Shown here in pieces: positions 1 to 8,183 of a stretch of 64,000 bases of DNA. The stretch covers positions 2,480,001 through 2,544,000 of the forward strand of contig NZ_AP027729.1 of the NCBI RefSeq assembly GCF_030296575.1, read 5' to 3'. The stretch is from Paraoerskovia sediminicola (GTDB lineage Bacteria; Actinomycetota; Actinomycetes; Actinomycetales; Cellulomonadaceae). The notes under the pieces were generated by a model. That model made no database searches and was not told the DNA's origin. It saw nothing but the letters and a program-made list of their open reading frames with translations. Positions within the stretch are counted from its first letter, which is position 1; every line of letters begins with the position of its first letter. A program made the position numbers and the translations under genes.

Positions 1-1755
1 ACCCGACGTCGAGCAGGTCGAGCGCAGCGAGGGCGAAGGGGACAGGGGCTGGTTGAGCGCGAAGTCGCGCGGCAGGTCGACGACGAGCCGGACGGCGGGG
101 CGCTCGCCCGACGGGTACGTCGCGTCGGGCACGCGGAACCTCTCGACGATGCCGGCGACGCGCAGCGAGCGGTAGATGCGGAACACCTGGCGCACGTGCT
201 CGGCGCGCTGCGTGGCGTCGTCGTGGTTCGCGGTGAGCAGGTGCCGCATCGCCGTGATCGGGTCCTGCGACGGGTCGGCGTAGCGCGCGGCGTCGTCGTC
301 GGCGTCGAAGTCCGGGTGCGACGGGTCGAGCGCGAACCGGCTGCCGCGGGCCAGGACGTTGAGGACCATCGAGTGGCTGACGGTGAAGTGGCTGGTGAGC
401 GGCTCCGGGTCGGCGTCGCGCAGCCGCTCGAAGGTCGCGTCCGTCCAGTTCACGGCGCCCTGCGGGGCCTTCTTGCGGACGATCTTCTTGAGCTTCTTCG
501 GGTCGTCGCCGGCCTTGGCGAGCAGCTTGCGGTTCTCGATGACGTGCTCGGGGGCCATGACGATCACCTCGCCGAGGGTGTCGAACCCCGCGCGCCCGGC
601 CCGCCCGGCGATCTGGTGGAACTCGCGCGCCGAGAGGTGCCGCATGCGCTCGCCGTCGAACTTCACGAGGCTCGTCAGGAGCACGGTGCGGATCGGGACG
701 TTGATGCCGACCCCGAGCGTGTCGGTGCCGCACACGACCTTGAGCAGGCCCTTCTGGGTGAGGCGCTCGACGACGCGGCGGTACTTGGGGAGCATGCCCG
801 CGTGGTGGACGCCGACGCCGTGGCGCAGGAACTTGCTCAGCGTCTTGCCGAAGCCGGTGCCGAACCGGAAGTCGCCGAGCTCGGCGACGATCGCGGCCTT
901 CTGCTCCTTGGTGCACAGCGGCGTGCTGAGCAGCGCCTGGGCCCGGTCGATGGCGTCCTTCTGGGTGAAGTGGACGACGTAGACCGGGGCGCGGTGGGTC
1001 TGGACCAGCTCGTCGATGACCTCGTTGAGGGGGTCGACGACGTACCGGAAGGTCAGCGGGATCGGCCGCTCCGCGGTGGTGACCTCGGCGACGGGCAGCC
1101 CCGTGCGCTGGGTGAGGTCCTCGACGAACATCGACGTGTCGCCGAGGGTGGCCGACATCAGCACGAACTGCGTGTTCGGCAGCTCCAGGAGCGGCACCTG
1201 CCACGCCCACCCGCGCTGGGGGTCGGCGTAGAAGTGGAACTCGTCCATGACGACCTGCGACGCGTCGGCGGTCGCGCCGTCGCGCAGGGCGATGTTCGCG
1301 AGGATCTCTGCGGTGCAGCAGATGATCGGTGCGCCCGCGTTGACGGACGAGTCGCCCGTCATCATGCCGACGTTCTCGGAGCCGAAGGTCTCGACGAGCG
1401 CGAAGAACTTCTCGCTCACGAGCGCCTTGAGGGGAGCCGTGTAGAACGTGCGCCCACCCTTGCCGTTGCGGTGCGCGGCCAGCGCCGCGAAGTGCGCGCC
1501 AGTCGCGACGAGCGACTTCCCGGAGCCGGTCGGGGTCGCGAGGATGACGTGCGACCCCGAGACGATCTCCATCAGGGCCTCGGCCTGGTGCGGGTACATC
1601 TCGATGCCGCTCGCGACGGTCCACGCCTCGAACCGCTCGTAGAGGTCGTCGGGGTCGGTCCGCATGCCGAGGATCGACTCGGGCAGGTGGTCCGCGAGCC
1701 GCGGACGCGCGACCGGGACGGCGTTCTGGGCGGGTGGCGCGTCGGTGGAGGTCAT
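1..1755 (-). CDS. DEAD/DEAH-box RNA helicase (DUF3516 type), 3' end outside the window
   Basis: Superfamily II helicase that would remodel RNA using ATP. From the ATG at 1755, about 585 codons are inside the window. Visible motifs in order: Q-motif-like YPHQAEAL, Walker A ATPTGSGKS, Ia-like YTAPLKALV, motif II MDEFHFY (DEFH rather than DEAD), motif III LMSATL, and motif VI HQIAGRAGRAG. The length before the edge and these motifs match actinobacterial helicases with a C-terminal DUF3516 domain, which would lie beyond the edge. The frame is open to base 1, but the last codons read better one frame over after about base 46 (FALAALDLLDVG), so a one-base deletion in a G run is likely there. The next gene downstream of its start is on the same strand (1793) but is a separate unit. 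Confidence 0.88.
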   Translation of the reverse strand, partial: MTSTDAPPAQNAVPVARPRLADHLPESILGMRTDPDDLYERFEAWTVASGIEMYPHQAEALMEIVSGSHVILATPTGSGKSLVATGAHFAALAAHRNGKGGRTFYTAPLKALVSEKFFALVETFGSENVGMMTGDSSVNAGAPIICCTAEILANIALRDGATADASQVVMDEFHFYADPQRGWAWQVPLLELPNTQFVLMSATLGDTSMFVEDLTQRTGLPVAEVTTAERPIPLTFRYVVDPLNEVIDELVQTHRAPVYVVHFTQKDAIDRAQALLSTPLCTKEQKAAIVAELGDFRFGTGFGKTLSKFLRHGVGVHHAGMLPKYRRVVERLTQKGLLKVVCGTDTLGVGINVPIRTVLLTSLVKFDGERMRHLSAREFHQIAGRAGRAGFDTLGEVIVMAPEHVIENRKLLAKAGDDPKKLKKIVRKKAPQGAVNWTDATFERLRDADPEPLTSHFTVSHSMVLNVLARGSRFALDPSHPDFDADDDAARYADPSQDPITAMRHLLTANHDDATQRAEHVRQVFRIYRSLRVAGIVERFRVPDATYPSGERPAVRLVVDLPRDFALNQPLSPSPSLRSTCSTSG

Positions 1756-1792
1756 CGGGAGCATTCTCGCAGGGTCCACCGACGCGCCACGC

Positions 1793-2610
1793 TCAGGAGA
1801 GGTCCCACAGCAACCGGTAGTAGGCGATCTTCTCGGCATCCGGGTCGACGCCGTACGCCTCGTACAGTGCGCCGTCCCACCCCGGCCCGTAGTTCCACTC
1901 GGTGCTCCACGCCGCCACAGCGACGTCCGCCCACCGGTCGGCGACGCCGAGCGAACCCAGGTCGACGTGCCCGGCCCACGCGCCGTCGTCCGACAGCAAC
2001 GTGTTCGGGGCGCACGCGTCGCCGTGGCAGACGACGAGGTCGGGCTCGGGCGCGTCGGCGAGCCTGGCCAGGGCGTCGGCGAGGGGGATGGTGCGGTGCT
2101 CCGGGAACCACGACTCCGGGCCGTCCCCGGCGTCCGCCCGGTCCCGGGCGTTCGCGACGCGGTCCCGGACCGACCAGGCGAACGGGCAGTCGGCGACGTC
2201 GAGCGAGTCGTGCAGGGCGCGCAGGCCGGCGCCGAGCGCCTCGACCGCGCGAGCAGGGTCGGCGATCCAGCGCGGAGCGACCGCGGACTCGCCCGGCAGC
2301 GTCTCGGTGACCAGCCACGTCCCCGTCCAGCGCCCGTCGCCGGCGTTCCCGTGCGCGACGACGCGGGGCACCGGTGTCCTGCCGGCGGCCCAGACCATGC
2401 GCTCCGCCTCGCCCGGGAGGTCCAGCCCGACGCCGTCCGGCGCCCACTTGAGATGGTGCCCGGACCCGACGCGGAACGTCAGCCCACCGACCTCGTTGCG
2501 CCAGACCGGCACGATCTCGCCGTCGAGGAGAGCTCGGCCGCGACCTCCCCGGCCAGGTCGGGGACGACGACTCCCGACACGTCCGCGCCGGGCGGGGGCG
2601 TGGTGCTCAT
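1793..2610 (-). CDS. APH(3')-like aminoglycoside phosphotransferase family kinase (one-base frameshift)
   Basis: About 272 residues across a frame break near 2531. The N-terminal frame starts MSTTPPPGADVSG at the ATG at 2610; the rest continues LDGEIVPVWRNEVGGLTFRV in another frame, consistent with one lost base in a GAG repeat. The C-terminal half shows the catalytic loop CHGDACAPNTLL, the metal-binding VDLGSLGVADRWAD and the closing WSTEWNYGPGW and YYRLLWDL. These are the signatures of classical APH(3') enzymes rather than generic APH-fold kinases. It may phosphorylate kanamycin-type aminoglycosides, but the real substrate is unknown. The start overlaps the stop of the preceding gene (ATGA at 2607-2610), so the two are probably translationally coupled. 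Confidence 0.8.
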
Positions 2611-3530
2611 ACGCCCAGCGTCTCGACCGAGGCGACGAGCCGGGCACGCAGCGCCTGACCGCGCTCCGCGAAGCCGCGCTGGTGGCGCACGTACTCCGCC
2701 TTGCCCTCGGGCGTCTCGATCGCGACCGCCGCGAGGCCGTACGCCGACACGTCGTACGGCGACGCCCGCATGTCGAGGTACCGCACGTCGCGGGCGAGCT
2801 CGAAGCAGTCGAGCAGCAGCTCGCCCGGCACGACGGGGCCGAGCTTCAGCGCCCACTTGTAGAGATCCATCGTGGCGTGCAGGCACCCGGGCTGCTCCGT
2901 CGACACCTGGTTCTCGCGCGTCGGGCGCTCGCGGTTGAGGCTGCGCGCCTCGGGCGTGAAGAACCGGAACGCGTCGAAGTGCGTGCAGCCGATCGGGTGG
3001 CCCTCGACGACCGCGTCGGTCCCGTCGTGACCCAGCCGCAGGGGGAGCGGGTGACGGTGGTCGCGGCCGCGCTCGCGGTCCCGGTAGACCATCGCCCACT
3101 CGTGCAGCCCGAAGCAGCCGAACCGTGCCGGGCGGCCCGCCGTCGCGGCGATCAGGTCGCGGACGAACGCCACCGTCTCGCCGCGGTCCGCGAGGAACGC
3201 CTCGGTGTCCAGCACGACGCCGTGACGCTCGCAGCCGTCGACCTGCACCACGGTCTCGCGGTACCACCGCCACGAGGTGCGCTCGGCGTACGCGGCGTTC
3301 GCTGCGCCGTCCGACACGGCCGGGTCGTCGCCCCGGGGTGCGAGGAGGACGGACCCCGGACCCGGGTGCCAGCGGCGCAGCTGACCGGGACGCGTCGGGT
3401 AGTAGGTGAAGAGGAAGTCCTCGATCGCGTGCTTCCCACCGCGCGCACGGGCGTCACGCCAGACGGCGGTGAGGGCGTCGGCGCGCTCGGCGTGGGCGTC
3501 CGCCGTCGGCAGCCAGTCGTCGAGCGTCAA
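2607..3530 (-). CDS. conserved actinobacterial protein often labelled 3-methyladenine DNA glycosylase
   Basis: 307 residues beginning MTLDDWLPTADAHAERADAL, followed by KHAIEDFLFTYYPTRPGQLRRWHPGPG. I recognise this family from actinobacterial genomes, where it is usually named 3-methyladenine DNA glycosylase. I see no helix-hairpin-helix or AAG-type active-site motif that would support the name, so the function is unproven. The start chosen is TTG at 3530, which overlaps the TGA of the aldo/keto reductase upstream (TTGA). A much longer open frame extends upstream over the reductase but is only its shadow. The gene sits in a three-gene run AKR - this gene - APH-like kinase joined by start/stop overlaps. 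Confidence 0.75.
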   Translation of the reverse strand: MTLDDWLPTADAHAERADALTAVWRDARARGGKHAIEDFLFTYYPTRPGQLRRWHPGPGSVLLAPRGDDPAVSDGAANAAYAERTSWRWYRETVVQVDGCERHGVVLDTEAFLADRGETVAFVRDLIAATAGRPARFGCFGLHEWAMVYRDRERGRDHRHPLPLRLGHDGTDAVVEGHPIGCTHFDAFRFFTPEARSLNRERPTRENQVSTEQPGCLHATMDLYKWALKLGPVVPGELLLDCFELARDVRYLDMRASPYDVSAYGLAAVAIETPEGKAEYVRHQRGFAERGQALRARLVASVETLGV

Positions 3531-4531
3531 AAGAGCGCGATCTTGTCGGGCCGCGGGAAGATCTCGTCGAGGGCGTCCAGGTCGTCGGACGACGGCACCC
3601 AGGTCGCGGCCTCGGCGTTCTGCCGGATCTGCTCGGGCGTCGTCGCGCCCGCGATCACGCTCGAGACCGCCGGCTGGGCGAGCAACCACCCGAACGCGAC
3701 CTGCAGCTCGGTGATGTCGCGCTCGTCGCAGAAGTCCCGCAGCCGCTCGAGCGCTTCCCAGGGCGCGTCCTCGAGGACCTGCGGCTTGTTGCGGACCAGA
3801 CGGCCGTCGTCGGGCCGCGCGCCGCGCGTGTACTTGCCGGTGAGCAGACCGTTGGCGAGGGGGAAGTACGGCAGGACGCCGATCCCGTAGGCCTCCGCAG
3901 CGGGGATCACCTCGAGCTCCGCGCGCCGGTCGATGAGGTTGTAGTGGTTCTGGGCGGAGACGAAGCGTGTGCTGCCGGTGGCGCGGGCGACGTGCTCGGC
4001 ATCTGCGATCTGCCAGCCCGCACGGTTGGAGTGGCCCACGTAGCGGACCATGCCGCAGCGCACGAGGTCGTCGAGCGCCGCGAGCGTCTCGTCGATCGGG
4101 GTGAGCGCGTCGGGGGTGTGGAACTGGAAAAGGTCGATGTGGTCGGTCCCGAGGCGCTGCAGGGAACCCTCGACGGCCTTGACGATGTAGCGACGGGAAC
4201 CGCGAGCCCGGAAGTCGGGGCCGTTGAGGCCGCGGTTCGGCATGCCGAACTTCGTCGCGACCACGACCTCCTCGCGGTGGGCGCCCAGCGCCCGGCCCAA
4301 GAACTCCTCGCTCCGGCCTGGCACCGCACCGTAGTTGTCCGCGGTGTCGAAGAACGTGACTCCCGCGTCGAGCGCCGCGTGGACGACGGCGGCCGACCCC
4401 TCGTACGTCGACGTCACCGCGTTGCTGCGGCCCAGGTTGTTGCACCCCAGGCCGACGGTCGTGACGGCGAGGCCGGAGCGGCCGAGGCGGCGCAGGGGCA
4501 GCCGAGGGCGGTCATTCGCGGTGCGGGTCAT
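3527..4531 (-). CDS. aldo/keto reductase
   Basis: 334 residues, first gene of the minus-strand run. NADPH-dependent (beta/alpha)8 oxidoreductase. Visible family features: GLGCNNLG near the N-terminus, catalytic-region DAGVTFFDTADNYG with the Asp and Tyr of the tetrad, VVVATKFGMP with the Lys, HIDLFQFHTPD with the His, and C-terminal cofactor-binding VSSVIAGATTPEQIRQN. The ATG at 4531 is preferred over the in-frame start at 4558 because a minus-strand TAGTCT -10 box (4539-4544) ends 7 nt before it, which suggests a leaderless mRNA. Substrate not predictable. Confidence 0.9.
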   Translation of the reverse strand: MTRTANDRPRLPLRRLGRSGLAVTTVGLGCNNLGRSNAVTSTYEGSAAVVHAALDAGVTFFDTADNYGAVPGRSEEFLGRALGAHREEVVVATKFGMPNRGLNGPDFRARGSRRYIVKAVEGSLQRLGTDHIDLFQFHTPDALTPIDETLAALDDLVRCGMVRYVGHSNRAGWQIADAEHVARATGSTRFVSAQNHYNLIDRRAELEVIPAAEAYGIGVLPYFPLANGLLTGKYTRGARPDDGRLVRNKPQVLEDAPWEALERLRDFCDERDITELQVAFGWLLAQPAVSSVIAGATTPEQIRQNAEAATWVPSSDDLDALDEIFPRPDKIALF

Positions 4532-4720
4532 GGGTGCGAGACTACCGAGGACGCGCACCGTTACGGGATCGTGACCTCTTGTCTACTGTCCGGTGTGGGT
4601 GTGACCTGTAGTTTCTGCTCACCATCACTGCCGGTTCGTTCCGGCGGGGCTGGGGCCCGCCCGCAGGGGGTGTGGGTTTCGGTTGTCGCCGCGTGCGTGT
4701 GTGCGGCGAGTGAGGGGTTG

Positions 4721-5155
4721 ATGGATGGCATGCCTAGGTTAAACGTTCGCAAGTATGACGATCTCGAATGGCACGTAGAGGACGCAGGCAACGATAGGCA
4801 GCTAGCCTGCGCGCACATGGGTGTTTTCCTGGCTTGGGCGCTTATCGAGGGCCACACTTCGACAGAGTTCGACGCCGAATTGAGCACCCCGGTCGAAGCG
4901 GTGAGATCGCGAAGAATGTCAGGTACGGAATTTCTGCTGAAGTATTGCGATGGAAAATTGACGTCGGACTGCTTCGGCCCTGCTTTCAATCGGTTTGTGA
5001 AAGGGTACTACGAGGGAAGTTCTCAGTATTTTGCGGATTACGGCGAAGTAATTGCACCCCATGGTGCATACGAAGACGTGGAAACTTGGGAACTTTATGA
5101 GCGTATCGCTGGCACTCTGTCCGCGCGCTTTGAATCATGGCACGGTGGCCGCTAA
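4721..5155 (+). CDS. DUF7832-like small protein, putative immunity protein
   Basis: 144 residues: N-terminal RKYDDLEWH, then GVFLAWALIEGH, a CDGKL block, KGYYEGSSQYFADYGEVIA and C-terminal WELYERIAGTLSARFESWHG. From memory this pattern (KYDD..WH, GMFLAWAL, YYE..YLADY) matches a small family carried as DUF7832; no search was run. No signal peptide or membrane segment, so it is probably cytosolic. ATG 4721 is preferred because GAGGGG lies just upstream; ATG 4730 is an alternative. The base composition is clearly lower in GC than its neighbours. It ends three bases before the RHS fragment in the same frame, a position typical of a displaced immunity gene in RHS loci. Confidence 0.65.
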   Translation: MDGMPRLNVRKYDDLEWHVEDAGNDRQLACAHMGVFLAWALIEGHTSTEFDAELSTPVEAVRSRRMSGTEFLLKYCDGKLTSDCFGPAFNRFVKGYYEGSSQYFADYGEVIAPHGAYEDVETWELYERIAGTLSARFESWHGGR

Positions 5156-5158
5156 CAG

Positions 5159-6754
5159 TTGCAGATCGTGACCCAGCAGATGCCGGGCCGTATCACCCAG
5201 GCCAACGCTTATGACAGGGCGGGGCAGCTGGCCGCCATGGACTACACCGTCGCGGACGGCAGCGGTGAGCAGGTGCCGGTCGCGGCGTGGTCGATGACCT
5301 CGACCACGGAGGGCAAGACCGCGACGGTGGCCACGACGGTCGGGGCCGGTGAGACGGGACTGGGGCGCCGGCTCGCGTACGCCTATGACGAGGCTGACCG
5401 TCTGGTGGAGGTGGAGGACGTTCTCGGCGACGGGGTGTGCAGCACGCGCGGGTATCGGTTCGACGCCAACGGCAACCGCGTCGGCGGGTCGAGGACCGAT
5501 GGCGCTGTGGACGAAGAAGGGGTCTGCGTCCACACTCACACCGTGGGCAAGGTGTGGACGTATGACGCGGCCGACCGGGTCACCGCGGGCGCCGCGCTGT
5601 CCGGCGTGGGTGCCACGGGTGCCGGTGGTGGGGCGTACGCCTATGACGGGTTGGGCCGTCAGACCACGGTCGCGGCCGTGGACACCCCGGCCGGTACGGG
5701 CTCCGGGGACCTGACCCTGGGCTACTACGACACCGACGCCGCCCGGACCCTGACCCAGGACGGGTCGACGACGACGTACACTCTCGACCCGGCCGGGCGC
5801 CGCCAGAGCGCGACCACGGTGGCGGACGGCCAGTCCACGACTGTGGTCCGCCACTACGCCGACGCGTCGGACAACCCGGCGTGGGCGGTCAAGGGCACCG
5901 GCTCGCAGGCGGTCACGACCTGGTACGGGGCGTCGGTCGCCGGTGATCTCGCTGTCACGACCACCGCCTTCGGCGACGGTGCACCGGTCTCGACGGTCAC
6001 CCTCGCCGACCCCCACGGCGACATCGCCCTGACCATGCCAGCCGACGCCCTGACCACCCCGCAGATCATTGGTGCGAGCTGGTACGACGAGTACGGCACC
6101 ACCCTGACTGCCACCACCGACACCGGGGCCATCACCTACGGGCCCCTCGGCGCCAAAGAGCGAGCCCAAGACACCACCGGCCTGACCCTCATGGGCGCAC
6201 GCCTCTACAACCCCGTCACCGGCGCTTTCACCTCCGTCGATCCCGTCGTCGGAGGCAACACCACCGCCTACACCTACCCCCAAGACCCCATCAACACATT
6301 CGACCTCGACGGCAAGCGATCGTCTTGGCGGTGGTGGCTCGCAAAAAGAACCTATAGCCATGTGGTATCACGTGCATATAGGAGTTCGCGCTTTCGCTCG
6401 TTTGCACGCGGAGCTAACAACTTCAGCGCGAAGACGGTGGGCTTTGGCGCCGCCGCCTACTCGCGGGCAACTGGCGGGTATTGCAAGAATCGGTTCGGCG
6501 TTCGGACCTGCAGAGGCGGGTGGGGGCATGGGTATTCTCGCGGAGGTACGACGTTGGGGACGACTTATATTACGGGGTGGAGCAGAAAAACCGTGACGCG
6601 AAAAGTCGTACGTCACGAGGCTGTGCATGTGAGGCAGTGGCGCACATATGGACTTTCTTTCCCGGTGCGCTATTTTCGTGCGGGAAGCAACCCGTGCAGA
6701 AATCGCTGGGAGCGAGAGGCGGGTATGGGTAACGGCGGGTATACGAAGTGCTGA
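5159..6754 (+). CDS. orphan RHS/YD-repeat C-terminal fragment with HExxH metallopeptidase-like toxin domain
   Basis: 531 codons from a poor TTG start at 5159 with no clear ribosome binding site, so it is probably a silent or recombination-dependent cassette. Residues 1 to about 385 are RHS core with YD repeats (YDRAGQL, YDEADRLVEV, YDAADRVT, YDGLGRQT) ending in the conserved ARLYNPVTGAFTSVDP and DPINTFDLDGK. From about 6316 the base composition drops and a unique C-terminal domain of about 145 residues begins. It contains RHEAVHVRQW (HExxH, residues 486-490, bases 6614-6628) and, about 28 residues later, NRWEREAG, which could supply a third zinc-binding Glu. It also has paired Cys residues. 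This is the layout of a polymorphic toxin with a zinc-protease warhead. The full-length RHS parent is not in the window. Confidence 0.78.
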   Translation: MQIVTQQMPGRITQANAYDRAGQLAAMDYTVADGSGEQVPVAAWSMTSTTEGKTATVATTVGAGETGLGRRLAYAYDEADRLVEVEDVLGDGVCSTRGYRFDANGNRVGGSRTDGAVDEEGVCVHTHTVGKVWTYDAADRVTAGAALSGVGATGAGGGAYAYDGLGRQTTVAAVDTPAGTGSGDLTLGYYDTDAARTLTQDGSTTTYTLDPAGRRQSATTVADGQSTTVVRHYADASDNPAWAVKGTGSQAVTTWYGASVAGDLAVTTTAFGDGAPVSTVTLADPHGDIALTMPADALTTPQIIGASWYDEYGTTLTATTDTGAITYGPLGAKERAQDTTGLTLMGARLYNPVTGAFTSVDPVVGGNTTAYTYPQDPINTFDLDGKRSSWRWWLAKRTYSHVVSRAYRSSRFRSFARGANNFSAKTVGFGAAAYSRATGGYCKNRFGVRTCRGGWGHGYSRGGTTLGTTYITGWSRKTVTRKVVRHEAVHVRQWRTYGLSFPVRYFRAGSNPCRNRWEREAGMGNGGYTKC

Positions 6755-7215
6755 TAAAACTAGGTAGGATTGGCGTACGAGCGCTCGCCGTGCTGATGGT
6801 TGCGGGGTGTGGCTTCTTCCCGTCCGACCCGATCCCGCCTTCTGTCGCCATCCGAATCGACGACGGCATCGTTTCGGTTGTTCTCCCTTGCTCACCAAGC
6901 GATATCGAGCTTGCTGAGGTGTACATTCCGACCCCGAACGTGTCCGACCCTGTATGGGTTGCGAGGGGTTACCTCAATAGTCCTACCCGGATAGTCTCGT
7001 TCGATCCGAATCTTTGGGCGACTGTCGTCGGAAAGTATGACGTGGAGTCCGAGTTTGGAGTTTCTATCGTGTCGACGGACTACGTTAATGAGACAGAGAT
7101 CAGCAATCCGTCGCTAGCAGAGCATCTGCCCCAAGGGGACTACTGGGTGGAGGGTTCGGTCATGAGTCTCGATGCATTTCTTGCCTTGCCTTCTGTGACC
7201 GAGGCATGCCCGTAG
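6748..7215 (+). CDS. lipoprotein, putative immunity protein for the RHS zincin domain
   Basis: 155 residues from GTG 6748, overlapping the RHS stop codon by seven bases. The N-terminus is a lipoprotein signal: KLGRIGVR, a hydrophobic stretch, then LMVAGC with Cys21 as the lipidation site. The mature part has no family I recognise; it is acidic and rich in beta-branched residues. The overlap with the toxin-bearing frame and the lower GC shared with it argue for one cassette. A membrane-anchored outer-face protein would suit neutralising a secreted protease. This role is inference. Confidence 0.68.
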   Translation: MLIKLGRIGVRALAVLMVAGCGFFPSDPIPPSVAIRIDDGIVSVVLPCSPSDIELAEVYIPTPNVSDPVWVARGYLNSPTRIVSFDPNLWATVVGKYDVESEFGVSIVSTDYVNETEISNPSLAEHLPQGDYWVEGSVMSLDAFLALPSVTEACP

Positions 7216-7575
7216 AGCGCTACCTTCGACGGTCGATCCGTGCCGTCCAGAACGCGGTACGGAGGGGCGGCAGTGGGTCGTCGTGAAGGGGTCGGCACCT
7301 CGGCCCTGGAGCGGAGCCGTCAGCCAGTGTGAACTCGATGAATGCTTCAGTCGAAGTGAGTGGCCGATTTCGTGTGCCGGCGTGCCTCGGGCCATGTTCG
7401 CGAACTGCTCGGGCTGCGCTGGTTCAAGAGGGCGCGATGCGTATCCGCCCGCTAGTCCATGACGCCGGAGGCCTCAGGACGGTTCGATAGCCGGGTCGCG
7501 TGCACCGGCCCGGTCGTGCAGCGTGGCCCGGTGAGCGACCGGGACCGCCGGTCGACGACGGGCGGAGGTGTCTCG
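7216..7575. other. intergenic stretch after the RHS cassette, no supported gene
   Basis: 360 bases without a convincing gene. On the minus strand a short frame (up to 93 codons, 7114-7395) reads AHEIGHSLRLKHS at 7342-7374, which resembles a metzincin zinc motif but lacks the expected Gly and any surrounding domain. It is either a decayed fragment or chance. The region has the mixed base composition of the cassette and probably marks its right edge. Confidence 0.4.
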
Positions 7576-8112
7576 ATGAACGGCGTGGACGTGCTGCGTG
7601 AGATGTTCGGTCGGGTCGGCCCGGCCCTGTCGAGCGCGATCCAGGACCTCGACGGCGACGCCCTCACGGCGCGCGTCGACGGGGAGGCGAACACGCTCGC
7701 CTGGTTGGCCTGGCACGTGGGCCGCGAGCAGGACGCCCAGGTCGCGGCCGCCGTCGGGCGCGACCAGGTGTGGACGGCACAGGGCTTCTCGGCCCGGTTC
7801 GCGCTGCCGTTCGACGACGCTGCGATCGGCTACGGGCAGTCGTCGACCGAGGTGGGGCAGGTGCGGGCGAGCGCGGCCCTCCTGGCCGAGTACCTCGATG
7901 CCGTGCAGGACGAGACGGCCGACGTGCTGGACGAGCTGACCGACGGCGACCTGTACCGCGTGGTCGATGCCGATTGGGACCCGCCGGTCACGCTCGGCGT
8001 GCGCCTCGTCAGCGTCGTCGAGGACGCCCTGCAGCACGCCGGGCAGGCCGGGTACCTCCGCGGTCTGATCGACCGCGGCTCGGTGGACGACGGCGCGGTC
8101 GCGACGGACTGA
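7576..8112 (+). CDS. DinB-superfamily (DUF664-type) protein
   Basis: 178 residues. The segment ANTLAWLAWHVGREQDAQVA followed by a second helical His (ALQHAGQAGYLRG) fits the four-helix DinB/DUF664 fold, where three His residues bind a metal; members are often mycothiol-dependent transferases or isomerases in Actinobacteria. The ATG at 7576 (MNGVDVL) is used because the open frame upstream to 7459 is low-complexity and not conserved in type. Substrate unknown. Confidence 0.75.
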   Translation: MNGVDVLREMFGRVGPALSSAIQDLDGDALTARVDGEANTLAWLAWHVGREQDAQVAAAVGRDQVWTAQGFSARFALPFDDAAIGYGQSSTEVGQVRASAALLAEYLDAVQDETADVLDELTDGDLYRVVDADWDPPVTLGVRLVSVVEDALQHAGQAGYLRGLIDRGSVDDGAVATD

Positions 8113-8183
8113 CCTGCCGCGACGTCTCGGCCCGCGTCATGCCCGGGCCCCACGGCTCGGGGCGCGCGACCTAGTCTGGATCG

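Noticed and set aside
196..2310. Open frame of 704 codons on the plus strand opposite the helicase
   Set aside because: Low-complexity antisense shadow; the minus strand encodes helicase motifs throughout.
4561..4720. A minus-strand gene of 142 codons (4561-4989) opposite the DUF7832-like gene
   Set aside because: No family signature and it is antisense to a coherent coding frame with its own ribosome binding site.
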